DNA of 64,000 nt from Demequina flava. Its GTDB lineage: Bacteria; Actinomycetota; Actinomycetes; Actinomycetales; Demequinaceae. The DNA is taken from the NCBI RefSeq assembly GCF_000975035.1, contig NZ_BBRA01000001.1, positions 1,135,184 to 1,199,183 of the forward strand, in the 5' to 3' direction. Made by a program: the position numbers and the translations under genes. This document shows, piece by piece, positions 26,471 through 34,427 of the stretch. Under the pieces are notes generated by a model that was not told where the DNA came from, did not search any database, and was given only the letters and a program-made list of their open reading frames with translations. Within the stretch, counting starts at the first letter, position 1; each line of letters starts with the position of its first letter.

Positions 26471-26989
26471 TTAACTCCTCAGCTCAAGCGTCGTGGCGCC
26501 CAGGCGGACCTGGTCACCTCGCTTGAAGGGCATCGGATCACCGACGCGCTGATTGTCGAGGAAGGTGCCGTTGGTGGAGCCCAAGTCTTCGATGCGCCAG
26601 CCGCCCTCTTCAGGGAAGATGCGGCAGTGCTTGGCTGAGCAGTAGTCATCATCGATGACCAACGTACAGGTGGGGGAACGGCCAATCAGGATCGGCGCGG
26701 TTCCAAGCGGGATGGTGGTGCCCTTCAAAGCCCCGGTCACCACTGCCAAGTGGCCCACAGCATCGGCCCCTGTGGAAATGGAACCCGTACGGATGCCGGT
26801 CGCCGAACGGGACGGAGCCGCAACCTTGTTCGCGCGGGGCTCGGGCTTGCGTTTGTCGCGACCCCGGCCACGAGCGGTCACGCGCGTGCCGTAGAGGTCC
26901 GCGCGCAGCACGCCAATCGCCGACAGCACGAGGGCCCACAACAAAATGAGGAAGCCAAAGCGCAAGAGGGTGATCGAGAGTTCGCTCAT
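26471..26989 (-). CDS. fhaB: FHA-domain protein FhaB (FipA-like)
   Basis: Phosphothreonine-reading adaptor for the PknA/PknB pathway. An N-terminal membrane helix (FGFLILLWALVLSAIGVL) is followed by a basic linker and a C-terminal FHA domain: LIGRSPTCTLVIDDDYCSAKHCRI and LGSTNGTFL. 172 residues. It is 2 bp upstream of pstP in the transcript. In mycobacteria the equivalent protein links FtsZ/FtsQ to the division kinases. Confidence 0.93.
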   Translation of the reverse strand: MSELSITLLRFGFLILLWALVLSAIGVLRADLYGTRVTARGRGRDKRKPEPRANKVAAPSRSATGIRTGSISTGADAVGHLAVVTGALKGTTIPLGTAPILIGRSPTCTLVIDDDYCSAKHCRIFPEEGGWRIEDLGSTNGTFLDNQRVGDPMPFKRGDQVRLGATTLELRS

Positions 26990-26992
26990 CGG

Positions 26993-27700
26993 CTAGTCAT
27001 CCTCGTCCGCCGGGACACCGTCCCAGTACATGATGGTGGTGCGCCCCACCGTGACCACGTTGCCATCAAGCAAGGTGACCTCGTTGACGCGCTGGTCCTC
27101 CACCATCGTGCCATTGGTCGAGCCCAGGTCCGTGAGGATGGTGCCGAAGTCGGTCACTTCGAAGCGACAGTGCTGCCGGGACACGCCCGTATCGTCCACA
27201 ACGATGTCCGCTTCCTGGCCGCGGCCAATCACCGTCATGTCGCCAGTGAGGTGATAGCGCGCGCCGTCGATGTCGAGCAGCGGGTAGCGAGAGCGGTGGT
27301 CGCGCTCCGTCGCGGGGGCGACGGGTCCGCGCGTGGTGCGGCTCGTCACCGCTAGGCGCCCTGTCGCGAGCGACTCGTCCTGCGTGAACTCCACCTTCAC
27401 AGCACCCACGAAGGAATACTGCTGGCGGCTAGCGTGGTCGCGCAGCGAGTCCTCGATCTCGCGCGCCAGGGCCTCGTCGCCCCACTGCTCGATCGTGTCG
27501 TGGTCGGTTTCGGACAGCGCAATGGCGTACTCATTAGGCGCGACGGTGCGGTGACGATCCACAGCAGCGGCGCGCGCATCACATTCACGACGGACGGCGC
27601 TCGCGAGCTCCACGGGCTTAACACCCGACTTGAAGGTCCGCGCGAACGCTCCCTGCACGACGTTTTCAACGCCCTTTTCGAAGCGATCTAGGACTCCCAT
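26993..27700 (-). CDS. fhaA: FHA-domain protein FhaA with DUF3662 domain
   Basis: The N-terminal DUF3662 domain (GVLDRFEKGVENVVQGAFAR) is joined to a C-terminal FHA domain (VIGRGQEADIVVDDTGVSRQ, LGSTNGTMV). FhaA binds phosphorylated partners such as MviN-type lipid II flippase complexes in mycobacteria. 235 residues from ATG 27700. First gene of the seven-gene operon, divergent from tRNA-Leu across 48 bp. TACGAT sits 7 nt before the start and there is no Shine-Dalgarno, which suggests a leaderless mRNA. An open frame continues upstream through the tRNA and is not coding. Confidence 0.93.
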   Translation of the reverse strand: MGVLDRFEKGVENVVQGAFARTFKSGVKPVELASAVRRECDARAAAVDRHRTVAPNEYAIALSETDHDTIEQWGDEALAREIEDSLRDHASRQQYSFVGAVKVEFTQDESLATGRLAVTSRTTRGPVAPATERDHRSRYPLLDIDGARYHLTGDMTVIGRGQEADIVVDDTGVSRQHCRFEVTDFGTILTDLGSTNGTMVEDQRVNEVTLLDGNVVTVGRTTIMYWDGVPADEDD

Positions 27701-27707
27701 ACACCGA

Positions 27708-27713
27708 ATCGTA
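27708..27713 (-). promoter_or_regulatory. Probable -10 element (TACGAT) of the fhaA-pknB operon
   Basis: TACGAT reads on the minus strand 7 nt before the fhaA ATG. It lies in the 48-bp gap shared with the divergent tRNA-Leu gene, so both promoters must overlap. No good -35 was found. Confidence 0.55.
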
Positions 27714-27748
27714 TAGGGCCGCGCAAGCGTGCTAAAGTTACCCGGCAC

Positions 27749-27832
27749 GCGCGAGTGGCGGAATAGGCAGACGCGCACGGTTCAGGTCCGTGTGTCCGAA
27801 AGGACGTGGGGGTTCAACTCCCCCCTCGCGCA
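27749..27832 (+). tRNA. tRNA-Leu (anticodon CAG)
   Basis: 84-nt class II tRNA. Acceptor stem GCGCGAG pairs with CTCGCGC (27825-27831), followed by discriminator A. The anticodon stem CACGG/CCGTG encloses TTCAGGT with CAG at 27783-27785. A variable arm (TGTCCGAAAGGACG) and T arm (GGGGGTTCAACTCCCCC) are present. CCA is not encoded. A terminator follows at once. Confidence 0.96.
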
Positions 27833-27840
27833 CGTGAAAA

Positions 27841-27867
27841 AGGCCCCCAGGGATCTGGGGGCCTTTT
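27841..27867 (+). terminator. Rho-independent terminator of tRNA-Leu
   Basis: 10-bp arms AGGCCCCCAG/CTGGGGGCCT with a GGAT loop and a T4 run, preceded by A5; it could work in both directions. The remaining DNA to 28085 holds nothing recognisable apart from a short hairpin near 27968-27986. Confidence 0.88.
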
Positions 27868-28085
27868 GCTTTGCCAGGGTCCTTTGTGGGCGTTTCCGGG
27901 TGGTTTCCGGTGGCGCCCTTGTTGCCCCGTGGCGGATTGTTGATCCCCATGCACGCTACGAGTGGCCGAGCCCGACTTGCTCGGTGATCAGCGGGCCGTG
28001 GCACTTCCAGCGCGCAGTGCGCGACGCGACGGTCCGCGTCACTGCATCGCCCGACCCGCTCGCGGGCCTGCGTAGGGTGGGCGTC

Positions 28086-28646
28086 GTGAATCCCAACCCT
28101 CATGTTGTGCTCGTTGCAGGTCCGCCAGCCTCCGGAAAGTCTACGACTGGCGCTGCCCTGGCGAAGTCTCTCGGCGCGGCTCTGCTGGACCAGGACCGAC
28201 TCACGAACCCACTTATGGATGTCCTGACGGAACTGGTTGGGGCTCGCGAGTACTCGGACCCGGCTGTGGCGTCCATTGCGCGCGACGCTCGCTATGAGTG
28301 TGTCTTCAGGGCTGTCGAGGACTCTGCGCGAGCGGGTGTATCCGCTGTTGCAGTGGCGCCGTTTACGCGCGAGTGTCGAGACCCCGAGGCGTGGCGAGCG
28401 CTAGAGGCGCGGCTTGCGATGCTCAATACGCCCGTGAGGCTGGTGTGGATCGCGCTCGACCGCGAAGAAGTGGGGCGCCGGATGCGCGGTCGCGCCGCTG
28501 CCAGGGATGCAGAAAAGCTCGTGGAACTGGATGCGTATCTCGCGGGAGTTGAGCTGTCTGTGCCGGTCGGCCCGCACGTGGTGGTCGACGGCCGCACCTC
28601 CGCTGAAGAGCAGGTAGCCTCCCTGCGCACGGCGCTTGACCTGTAG
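28086..28646 (+). CDS. Small P-loop (AAA_33-type) kinase-like ATPase
   Basis: 186 residues. The Walker A motif is AGPPASGKST near the N-terminus, with LLDQDRL after the second strand and an Arg-rich lid (REEVGRRMRGRAAARD). This pattern fits the AAA_33/gluconokinase-like group that phosphorylates small molecules. The GTG at 28086 has TAGGGT 7 nt upstream, which fits a leaderless mRNA; GTG 28077 is an alternative. It is the first gene after tRNA-Leu and may or may not belong to the sugar block. The substrate is unknown. Confidence 0.75.
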   Translation: MNPNPHVVLVAGPPASGKSTTGAALAKSLGAALLDQDRLTNPLMDVLTELVGAREYSDPAVASIARDARYECVFRAVEDSARAGVSAVAVAPFTRECRDPEAWRALEARLAMLNTPVRLVWIALDREEVGRRMRGRAAARDAEKLVELDAYLAGVELSVPVGPHVVVDGRTSAEEQVASLRTALDL

Positions 28647-28692
28647 CCCTACCTGAGCCCAGGGTCCAAATATAACGAAAGCATCACAACAA

Positions 28693-28706
28693 TGACATCG
28701 GTGTCA
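28693..28706. promoter_or_regulatory. LacI-type operator O1 upstream of lacI-1
   Basis: TGACATCGGTGTCA: TGACA/TGTCA arms around a central YCGG. An identical copy lies exactly 23 bp downstream. Central CG palindromes are typical LacI-family targets. Confidence 0.75.
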
Positions 28707-28714
28707 TCTCCTGA

Positions 28715-28743
28715 TTGACATCGGTGTCATAGGCCTCCATGAT
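28715..28743 (+). promoter_or_regulatory. Promoter of lacI-1/transport operon with embedded operator O2
   Basis: TTGACA (28715-28720), a 17-bp spacer and CATGAT (28738-28743). Operator O2, TGACATCGGTGTCA at 28716-28729, covers the -35 and most of the spacer, so a bound repressor would block RNA polymerase. A weaker half-site region (TGACAACGATGACA) lies at 28761-28774. Confidence 0.7.
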
Positions 28744-28798
28744 GGGTGCCACGCAGTTGATGACAACGATGACATTTCTCGATGGAGAGGGCAGCCTG

Positions 28799-28891
28799 AT
28801 GCAACTTTGCATGGTGTGGGACGCGTCTAGCGCCCTCGCGGTCGCCCTCAGAGGTAGCGCCGGATCCTGGATGCGCGAGGTGCGCTCATGA
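28799..28891 (+). CDS. Possible 30-residue leader peptide before lacI-1
   Basis: ATG 28799, preceded by GAGAGGG, encodes 30 residues starting MQLCMVWDAS and ends in a TGA that overlaps the lacI-1 ATG (ATGA). The arrangement suggests translational coupling. There is no homology to draw on, so it may be a chance frame. Confidence 0.3.
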   Translation: MQLCMVWDASSALAVALRGSAGSWMREVRS

Positions 28892-29931
28892 CTGCCATGA
28901 AGGACGCCACGCTACGAGACGTCGCCGCACATGCCGGGGTATCCATCAAGACCGCATCGCGCGTTCTCAACGATGACCCCCGCGTCGCAGACGGAACTCG
29001 CGCATCGGTCACCGCCTCGATGGTTGCGCTTGCGTATCAGCCAGATCCCACCGCTCGGTCACTGCGTGCAGGGCGGGATCGCACAGTCGGCGTCGTGGTC
29101 GAGAGCATCGGAGACGTGTTCGTCGCCGCATTGGTGGCTCAGATTGAACGCCTTCTTGCGGAGGCTGGCTACCAAGTTCTCGTCGCGTCGAGCTATCGGG
29201 AACTGGAGCGCGAGCGTTCGATCGTCTCGAACTTCGTTCAGCGTCGATGCGCCGGCCTCATCGTCATGCCCAGTTCGCTTGACGCCTTGCAAGGTATGCC
29301 GTTGCGAGGCCTGCCGGTCGTATTCGTCGACCGCGAAGGTAGTGCCCCGGGCAGCCAGTCCGTGATCGTGAATGACCGCGATCTCGCTCGTGTGGCGACC
29401 TCGCACCTGATTGCGCAGGGGCATCGCCGCATTGCGCTCATGAGCGACGCACTCGTTGTCGATACCACCCGTCACCGCCACGAGGGTTACCTCGACGCCT
29501 TGCGTGACGCAGGCATCGAATCCGATCCAGAGCTGATTCGGGATGACTGCATCGACGAGCCACGCGTCTTCTCCGTCCTTGACGAGGTTTTTGCGCTCGA
29601 CGAGCCTCCGACTGCGATCTTCTCGGCGAACACCCGAGTGTCGCTCGGCATAGTGCCCGGCCTTCATGTCGCTGGGCGGACGGACATGGCCCTGGTGGCC
29701 TTTGGAGATTTCCCGATGGCGGCGAGCCTCAAGCCGGCTGTGACCGTCATCGACCACTCGCCCGCCCGAATCGGCGAAGTGGCCGCGCGCACTCTACTCG
29801 CGCGCCTTATTGAACCTTCTGACCAGCTACAGGGTGGGCCCGTCATCACGGTCCCCGCCCACTTGATCGAGCGTGGCTCAGGGGAGATCCCCGCTGAGCC
29901 ACGCTCTCGATCCCCTCGGGTTCGCCGCTAA
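28888..29931 (+). CDS. LacI-family transcriptional regulator 1
   Basis: The N-terminal helix-turn-helix DATLRDVAAHAGVSIKTASRVLN is followed by a periplasmic-binding-protein-like effector domain. 347 residues. It lies directly behind two TGACATCGGTGTCA operators and ahead of a sugar ABC importer, so it probably autoregulates and controls the transport operon. It is a paralogue of the LacI protein at 35329-36339; both end with a similar FGDFPxAxxLxPxV segment. The last 20 codons form a long hairpin (29869-29906). ATG 28888 or ATG 28897 could be the start. The effector is likely a sugar or sugar phosphate of the pathway. Confidence 0.9.
   Translation: MTAMKDATLRDVAAHAGVSIKTASRVLNDDPRVADGTRASVTASMVALAYQPDPTARSLRAGRDRTVGVVVESIGDVFVAALVAQIERLLAEAGYQVLVASSYRELERERSIVSNFVQRRCAGLIVMPSSLDALQGMPLRGLPVVFVDREGSAPGSQSVIVNDRDLARVATSHLIAQGHRRIALMSDALVVDTTRHRHEGYLDALRDAGIESDPELIRDDCIDEPRVFSVLDEVFALDEPPTAIFSANTRVSLGIVPGLHVAGRTDMALVAFGDFPMAASLKPAVTVIDHSPARIGEVAARTLLARLIEPSDQLQGGPVITVPAHLIERGSGEIPAEPRSRSPRVRR
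29869..29906 (+). terminator. Hairpin inside the 3' end of lacI-1
   Basis: 12-bp arms GAGCGTGGCTCA/TGAGCCACGCTC enclose an inner GGGG-AGAT-CCCC stem. It lies within the last codons of lacI-1, so it may reduce read-through into, or protect the 3' end before, the ABC importer genes. No T-run. Confidence 0.55.
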
Positions 29932-29974
29932 CGCGGTGATCCGGTGCAACACGGCAATCGACAAGGGAGTGGAA

Positions 29975-30016
29975 ATGCCAGCACAAGCGTCAAACGCAAA
30001 GGAGGTGCGCACATGA
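29975..30016 (+). CDS. Possible 13-residue leader peptide before the ABC ATPase gene
   Basis: ATG 29975, preceded by GGGAG, encodes MPAQASNAKEVRT. Its TGA overlaps the ATPase ATG by 4 bp, and its codons contain the ATPase Shine-Dalgarno. It may couple translation or be a remnant; too short to prove. Confidence 0.3.
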   Translation: MPAQASNAKEVRT

Positions 30017-30780
30017 GCACCCCACTGTACGAAGCCCGCGGAATCTCGCGGTCCTTCGGATCCGTTCAGGCACTGCAAGGCGCTGACTTTGATGTCCGCC
30101 CGGGCGAAGTGTCCGCACTCATTGGTGACAACGGTGCCGGCAAGTCGACCTTGGTCCGCATCCTGTCAGGAGCCGACAAGCCCGATGCTGGCGAGATCCT
30201 GTTCAAAGGTGAGCCCATCTCTCTTGAGACCCCCACAGATGCCCGCGTGAGGGGCATCGAAACCGTCTTCCAGGACCTCGCCTTGGCGAACCACCTCGAC
30301 CCGATCCAGAACATGTATCTGGGGCGCGAACTTCCGCGCTCAGGGGTACTCGGCAAGTTGGGTTTCATGGATCGCGCTCAGATGCGCGAAGTGGGCCAGG
30401 CTGCGTTCGCGGACCTTGGTGCGACTGTGCGTGACTTTGAGAGCCCAGTGGGCGGGATGTCGGGCGGGCAGAGGCAAGCGATTGCAGTCGCCCGAGCCGC
30501 TGCGTGGGCAAATGAGGTCATCTTCTTTGACGAGCCCACTGCAGCTCTTGGTGTTGTGCAGACCAAGGGAGTGCTCGACCTGATCCGCCGCATCCGTGAC
30601 AAGGGAATCGGCGTGGTGCTCATCAGTCACTCCATGCCGCACGTGCTCGACGTGGCAGACCGCGTTCACGTCCTCCGTCATGGACGGCGCGCCACGGTGA
30701 TGAATACCGCGGACACGAACGTCGAAGAACTCGTCGGTGCCATGACCGGTGCCCTTGATGGCAAGGAGGCCGCAGCATGA
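30013..30780 (+). CDS. CUT2-type sugar ABC transporter ATP-binding protein (single domain)
   Basis: 255 residues with one nucleotide-binding domain: Walker A GDNGAGKST, Q-loop FQDLAL, signature MSGGQRQ, Walker B VIFFDEPTA, H-loop ISHSM. Single-domain ATPases of this kind (FrcA-like) power CUT2 monosaccharide importers. The ATG at 30013 follows AAAGGAGG. It overlaps the permease start by 4 bp and forms an operon with the permease and binding protein. Confidence 0.92.
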   Translation: MSTPLYEARGISRSFGSVQALQGADFDVRPGEVSALIGDNGAGKSTLVRILSGADKPDAGEILFKGEPISLETPTDARVRGIETVFQDLALANHLDPIQNMYLGRELPRSGVLGKLGFMDRAQMREVGQAAFADLGATVRDFESPVGGMSGGQRQAIAVARAAAWANEVIFFDEPTAALGVVQTKGVLDLIRRIRDKGIGVVLISHSMPHVLDVADRVHVLRHGRRATVMNTADTNVEELVGAMTGALDGKEAAA

Positions 30781-31877
30781 CCGCGACGACAACAACGACG
30801 GCTCAGCAGAGTCCAGGCAACCAACAGCCCGGTCGCGTCCACACCATGACTGCGCGGGTTCAGCACATGGCGCGAGCCCAAGCCATGCAGATCGTCTTGG
30901 TCTGGCTGGGAATCGTGGCGGTCTTCACCGCTTTGGCGCCAGGAGCCTTCTTCGACGTCGCCAACTTCCGCAATATCGCGATCTCGGTGTCAATTCTCGC
31001 GATCCTCGGTGTCGGAACAACGTTCATTATCGTCACGGGCGGCATCGACCTCTCCATGGGCTCCGTCCTTGTGTTCAGCGGTGTGGTCTCGTCCCTCGTC
31101 ATGCAGTCCATTGGCGACGGGCAGGGCTGGTTTGTGTCAACAATCGGCATCTGTGTCGCGCTGTTCGCCGGCCTCGCGTGGGGTCTACTCAACGGCGTCC
31201 TGGTCGCGAAGGCGAAAGTCCCGCCAATGATCGTCACACTCGGAACATTCGTGGCGGCGTTGGGACTCGCGCAGGTGTTGACCGGCGGCCTCGACCTCCG
31301 CGCTGCGCCTGAGGTTCTCGTTGACAGCGTCGGATTTGGCGACGTGCTCGGTGTTCCAAGCCTCGTCATTATCTCCGCCGCGGTCGTCATTATCGGAATC
31401 ATCCTGCTGAACCGCACTCGCTTCGGTCTTCACACCTCGGCCGTGGGTTCCAATGCGGAAGCTTGCCGGCGAGTCGGCATCAACGTCGATCGCCAACTCA
31501 TCAAGGTTTACGCCTTCGCGGGCCTGTTGGCGGGTCTCGCGGGCCTCCTCAACTTGGCCTTCTTCCGCTCTACGACGATCGCAGGCCACAGCCTCACCAA
31601 CCTCGACGTCATCGCCGGAGTGGTGATTGGCGGCACGAGCCTCTTTGGCGGCGTTGGCTCGGTCTTCGGAACGGTGATCGGTTTGCTGATTCCCGCCACG
31701 CTTCGCAACGGCTTCGTCATTCTCGGCGTCGAGCCGTACTGGCAGCAGGTAGTCGTGGGCGCGTTCCTCATCGGAGCCGTGTACGTCGACCAGGCGCGTC
31801 GCGCCGCAGCGGCTCGTAACACCACACGAAAAACCTTGTTCGGCCAGCTCTTTAGACGTAATTCAGAACACAAATGA
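30777..31877 (+). CDS. CUT2-type sugar ABC transporter permease (RbsC/FrcC-like)
   Basis: 366 residues with about ten hydrophobic helices and the BPD_transp_2 motifs GIDLSMGSVLVFSGV and GVVIGGTSLFGGVGSVFGTVIG. N-terminal 35 residues are Thr/Gln-rich and cytosolic. Transports a monosaccharide or polyol delivered by the lipoprotein encoded next. Starts in ATGA overlap with the ATPase gene. Confidence 0.93.
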   Translation: MTATTTTTAQQSPGNQQPGRVHTMTARVQHMARAQAMQIVLVWLGIVAVFTALAPGAFFDVANFRNIAISVSILAILGVGTTFIIVTGGIDLSMGSVLVFSGVVSSLVMQSIGDGQGWFVSTIGICVALFAGLAWGLLNGVLVAKAKVPPMIVTLGTFVAALGLAQVLTGGLDLRAAPEVLVDSVGFGDVLGVPSLVIISAAVVIIGIILLNRTRFGLHTSAVGSNAEACRRVGINVDRQLIKVYAFAGLLAGLAGLLNLAFFRSTTIAGHSLTNLDVIAGVVIGGTSLFGGVGSVFGTVIGLLIPATLRNGFVILGVEPYWQQVVVGAFLIGAVYVDQARRAAAARNTTRKTLFGQLFRRNSEHK

Positions 31878-31891
31878 AAGGAAACACCACG

Positions 31892-32908
31892 ATGCGAAAG
31901 ACGCATGTTGTAAAGGCTGCCTCGGTAGCCACCCTTGCCCTCGCACTGGCTGCGTGCTCATCGTCGAGCGACGCTACTGACGAGGCATCGGCAACCGCAG
32001 GTGGAAGCAACGATGCTTCGTCCTCGGAATCCGTCAGTGTCTCGTTCATCCAGGGAGTTATCGGCGATAACTTCTACATCTCGATGGAGTGTGGAGTGCT
32101 CGCTGCGGCCGAGGACCTCGGCGGCATTGACGTGAGCGTTCAGGGTCCACAGAAGTGGGACCCTGCGCTTCAGCAGCCGGTGCTCGCATCGGTGACCGCG
32201 GCAGACCCGGACGCGATCTTGATTGCTCCGAATGACATTTCTGCCCTGCAGCGCCCCCTCGAGGAGGCTGCTGAAGGAAGCGAGATCGTGCTTGTGGACA
32301 CGACGGTCGAAGACCCGTCGTTTGCCGTGAGCGAGATCGCCTCCGACAACGTCGGTGGCGGTGCCGCTGCTTTCGATGCGATCAAGGAGATGGTGCCGGA
32401 AGGCGGCAAGGTTCTCGTGATCGACAACCAGCCAGGAATCTCGACGTCCGACGCTCGCGTCGAGGGGTTCGAGGGTGCTGTTGAGGCGGACGCCGACTTC
32501 GAGTACATCGGGGTTGAGTATGCCCAGAACCAGCCCGCGAAGGCCGCACAGATCGTGACCTCCACCCTGCAGGCCCACCCGGACCTCAAGGCGATCTTTG
32601 CCACCAACATCTACAGCGCTGAGGGTGCCGCGACTGGCATCGAGCAAGCTGGCGTTGCCGGAGACGTGCAGGTTGTCGGATTCGACGCGGGCCCGGCGCA
32701 GGTAGAGGCTCTCGAGGACGGCACGGTCCAGGCCATCATTGCGCAGCAGCCCTTTGACATTGGGTACCAGGGCGTCGAGCAGGCGCTCGCAGCTCTGAAC
32801 GGTGAAGCAACTGAGTCCAAGATTCAGACCGGCTTCACCATCGTCACCAAGGAAAGCCTCGACACTGAGGAAGGTCAGGCGGCTCTGTACGCCTCGACCT
32901 GCAAGTAG
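31892..32908 (+). CDS. Sugar-binding lipoprotein of the CUT2 importer
   Basis: The signal peptide ends in the lipobox LALAAC, so the mature protein is lipid-anchored at Cys22. A Ser/Ala-rich linker precedes a periplasmic-binding (RbsB/FrcB-like) domain with FIQGVIGDNFY, DPDAILIAPND and VQVVGFDAGP. ATG 31892 is preferred (AAAGGA upstream); an in-frame ATG at 31874 overlaps the permease stop and is possible. Ligand class is monosaccharides; the exact sugar is unknown. A strong hairpin after the gene probably sets its higher expression relative to the kinase downstream. Confidence 0.92.
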   Translation: MRKTHVVKAASVATLALALAACSSSSDATDEASATAGGSNDASSSESVSVSFIQGVIGDNFYISMECGVLAAAEDLGGIDVSVQGPQKWDPALQQPVLASVTAADPDAILIAPNDISALQRPLEEAAEGSEIVLVDTTVEDPSFAVSEIASDNVGGGAAAFDAIKEMVPEGGKVLVIDNQPGISTSDARVEGFEGAVEADADFEYIGVEYAQNQPAKAAQIVTSTLQAHPDLKAIFATNIYSAEGAATGIEQAGVAGDVQVVGFDAGPAQVEALEDGTVQAIIAQQPFDIGYQGVEQALAALNGEATESKIQTGFTIVTKESLDTEEGQAALYASTCK

Positions 32909-32920
32909 TACCCCCTCCCT

Positions 32921-32962
32921 GTGGTGGGTGCGCGCTCCCGTAGCCGAGCGCGTACCCACCAC
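32921..32962 (+). terminator. Strong hairpin between binding-protein and kinase genes
   Basis: 17-bp arms GTGGTGGGTGCGCGCTC/GAGCGCGTACCCACCAC (one G-T pair) with an 8-nt loop, 12 bp after the stop. No T-run; a partial terminator or mRNA-stabilising stem. Confidence 0.75.
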
Positions 32963-33028
32963 TCCCCCTCCTTTACTCGCCCCACGCGGCGGCACTGTGT
33001 GCTGCCCGAATGACCCGACGGAGCTAAT

Positions 33029-34405
33029 GTGACCACCCCACTTCTCATGGGAATCGACCTCGGCAGCACCGGCGTCAAGGTGCTCGTGAGCGACGCCGAC
33101 GGCGCCGAGCTGGTCGTGGAACAGGCCGCAACGCCGTGGATTCACGGTGCAGCTGGGGCAGCGGAACTTGATGGCCGGACACTCCTCGACACAGTGATTG
33201 AACTGTGTCGCAGCGCGTGTGCTCGCCTTGCGCCTCAGGTGGAGCCTGATCCGGTTCGCATCTCTGCCATCGGTGTGACCGGGATGGGTGAAGCCGGGTT
33301 CGTCGTCGGCCCCGATGGGGTGCCCCGTAGCCGCGCGCTTGCGTGGTTCGACCCGCGCGGCGAGAGCCAACTGAGCGCCATGCCCGCGTCTCTTGCCCGT
33401 GAGTTTGCCGGGAGAACTGGATTGCCCCTGGGCGTCCAGGTGTCCGTCATGAAGGTGCTCTACCTGCGTGACGAAGGGCTTGACCTTGAGGGATGCCACT
33501 GGGCGAATCTTCCGGAGTGGATTGTTGCGCAGTTGGGCGGGCGCGTCGCTGCTGAACGGTCCCTCGCTTCGCGCACGGGTTTCATTGACCAGGACTCCGG
33601 CGCACCGTGGGGGCCGATGCTTGCTCACCTGGGCGTGAAGCAGGACTTTGTGCCGACCTTGATGACGGCCGGGTCCTCGTGGGGAACCGTCGCCGGTGAG
33701 GGGTTGCCCGCCGCGATCGCTGGCGCGCACCTGACTGTGGCAGGCCATGACCACCTTGTGGCCGCTCGCGCAGGAGGCGAGATGCCCGCTGACCGTTATC
33801 ACGTCTCCATGGGTACTGCCGAGGTGATCCTGCAGGTGCTGGATGCCCCGTTGAGCGCAGGCGCCCGGGACCGCCTTGCGCAGCACTTCATTAATCACGT
33901 GAACCACGTGGTCCCCGGCCAATATGTGCTCGTCGCTGGGGTCAAGACAGGGCTGTTGATGCGGCGAGCGTTTGATCTCTTTGGTGTCACCGACTCCGAT
34001 CAGCGCACCGCTCTTGACCACTCCGCGCGACGGCTTCCCCCGGGCGGGACACTTCCGGACGGCGCGATTGATGTCCACGGAGCGCGCAACGACGACGGCA
34101 TGCTTTCGCTGGTCATCCGTGCAGATGGCGCCACCCCACCGGAGGTATTTGCACGGATTCTTGAGCACGGCAACGACGAGATTCGACTGCTACTGCAGGC
34201 GATGGCGCGTGAGGCTCCCGTGCCGTCCTCGACGCTCATGTCCGGAGGTTGGACGCGCATGGACAGTGTCGTGGATGCGCGCTCTCGGGTACTTCCGAGG
34301 GTCGAAGTCTCTCACCGCTCTCAAGACACCGCGCTGGGCGCGGCGCTCGCGTCAGCAGCCCTGGCGGGGACCGAACCCACCCCACATCTGACCCACCACC
34401 AATAG
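33029..34405 (+). CDS. FGGY-family carbohydrate kinase
   Basis: 458 residues. The N-terminal ATPase motif is MGIDLGSTGVKVLVSDADG. The middle region carries TVAGHDHLVAARAGGE, and the C-terminal half has LMSGGWTRMDSVVDARS. FGGY kinases phosphorylate ketopentoses, ketohexoses (including D-tagatose) or polyols. The GTG at 33029 follows GGAG. It lies between the importer and the LacD-type aldolase, so it most likely phosphorylates the imported sugar or its ketose. Specificity cannot be read from the sequence. Confidence 0.88.
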   Translation: MTTPLLMGIDLGSTGVKVLVSDADGAELVVEQAATPWIHGAAGAAELDGRTLLDTVIELCRSACARLAPQVEPDPVRISAIGVTGMGEAGFVVGPDGVPRSRALAWFDPRGESQLSAMPASLAREFAGRTGLPLGVQVSVMKVLYLRDEGLDLEGCHWANLPEWIVAQLGGRVAAERSLASRTGFIDQDSGAPWGPMLAHLGVKQDFVPTLMTAGSSWGTVAGEGLPAAIAGAHLTVAGHDHLVAARAGGEMPADRYHVSMGTAEVILQVLDAPLSAGARDRLAQHFINHVNHVVPGQYVLVAGVKTGLLMRRAFDLFGVTDSDQRTALDHSARRLPPGGTLPDGAIDVHGARNDDGMLSLVIRADGATPPEVFARILEHGNDEIRLLLQAMAREAPVPSSTLMSGGWTRMDSVVDARSRVLPRVEVSHRSQDTALGAALASAALAGTEPTPHLTHHQ

Positions 34406-34427
34406 AACACAAGAGAAGAGGATCGCT

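Noticed and set aside
27729-28085. N-terminal extension of the P-loop kinase frame through tRNA-Leu
   Set aside because: The frame crosses the tRNA and its terminator and has no domain content; the kinase starts near 28086.
31958-34168. Long antisense open frame (over 700 codons) across the binding-protein and kinase genes
   Set aside because: It overlaps two well-recognised plus-strand genes and its translation has no domain pattern. Long antisense frames are common in high-GC DNA; others at 1524-2792, 24309-25889, 43384-45345 and 53661-55550 are rejected for the same reason.
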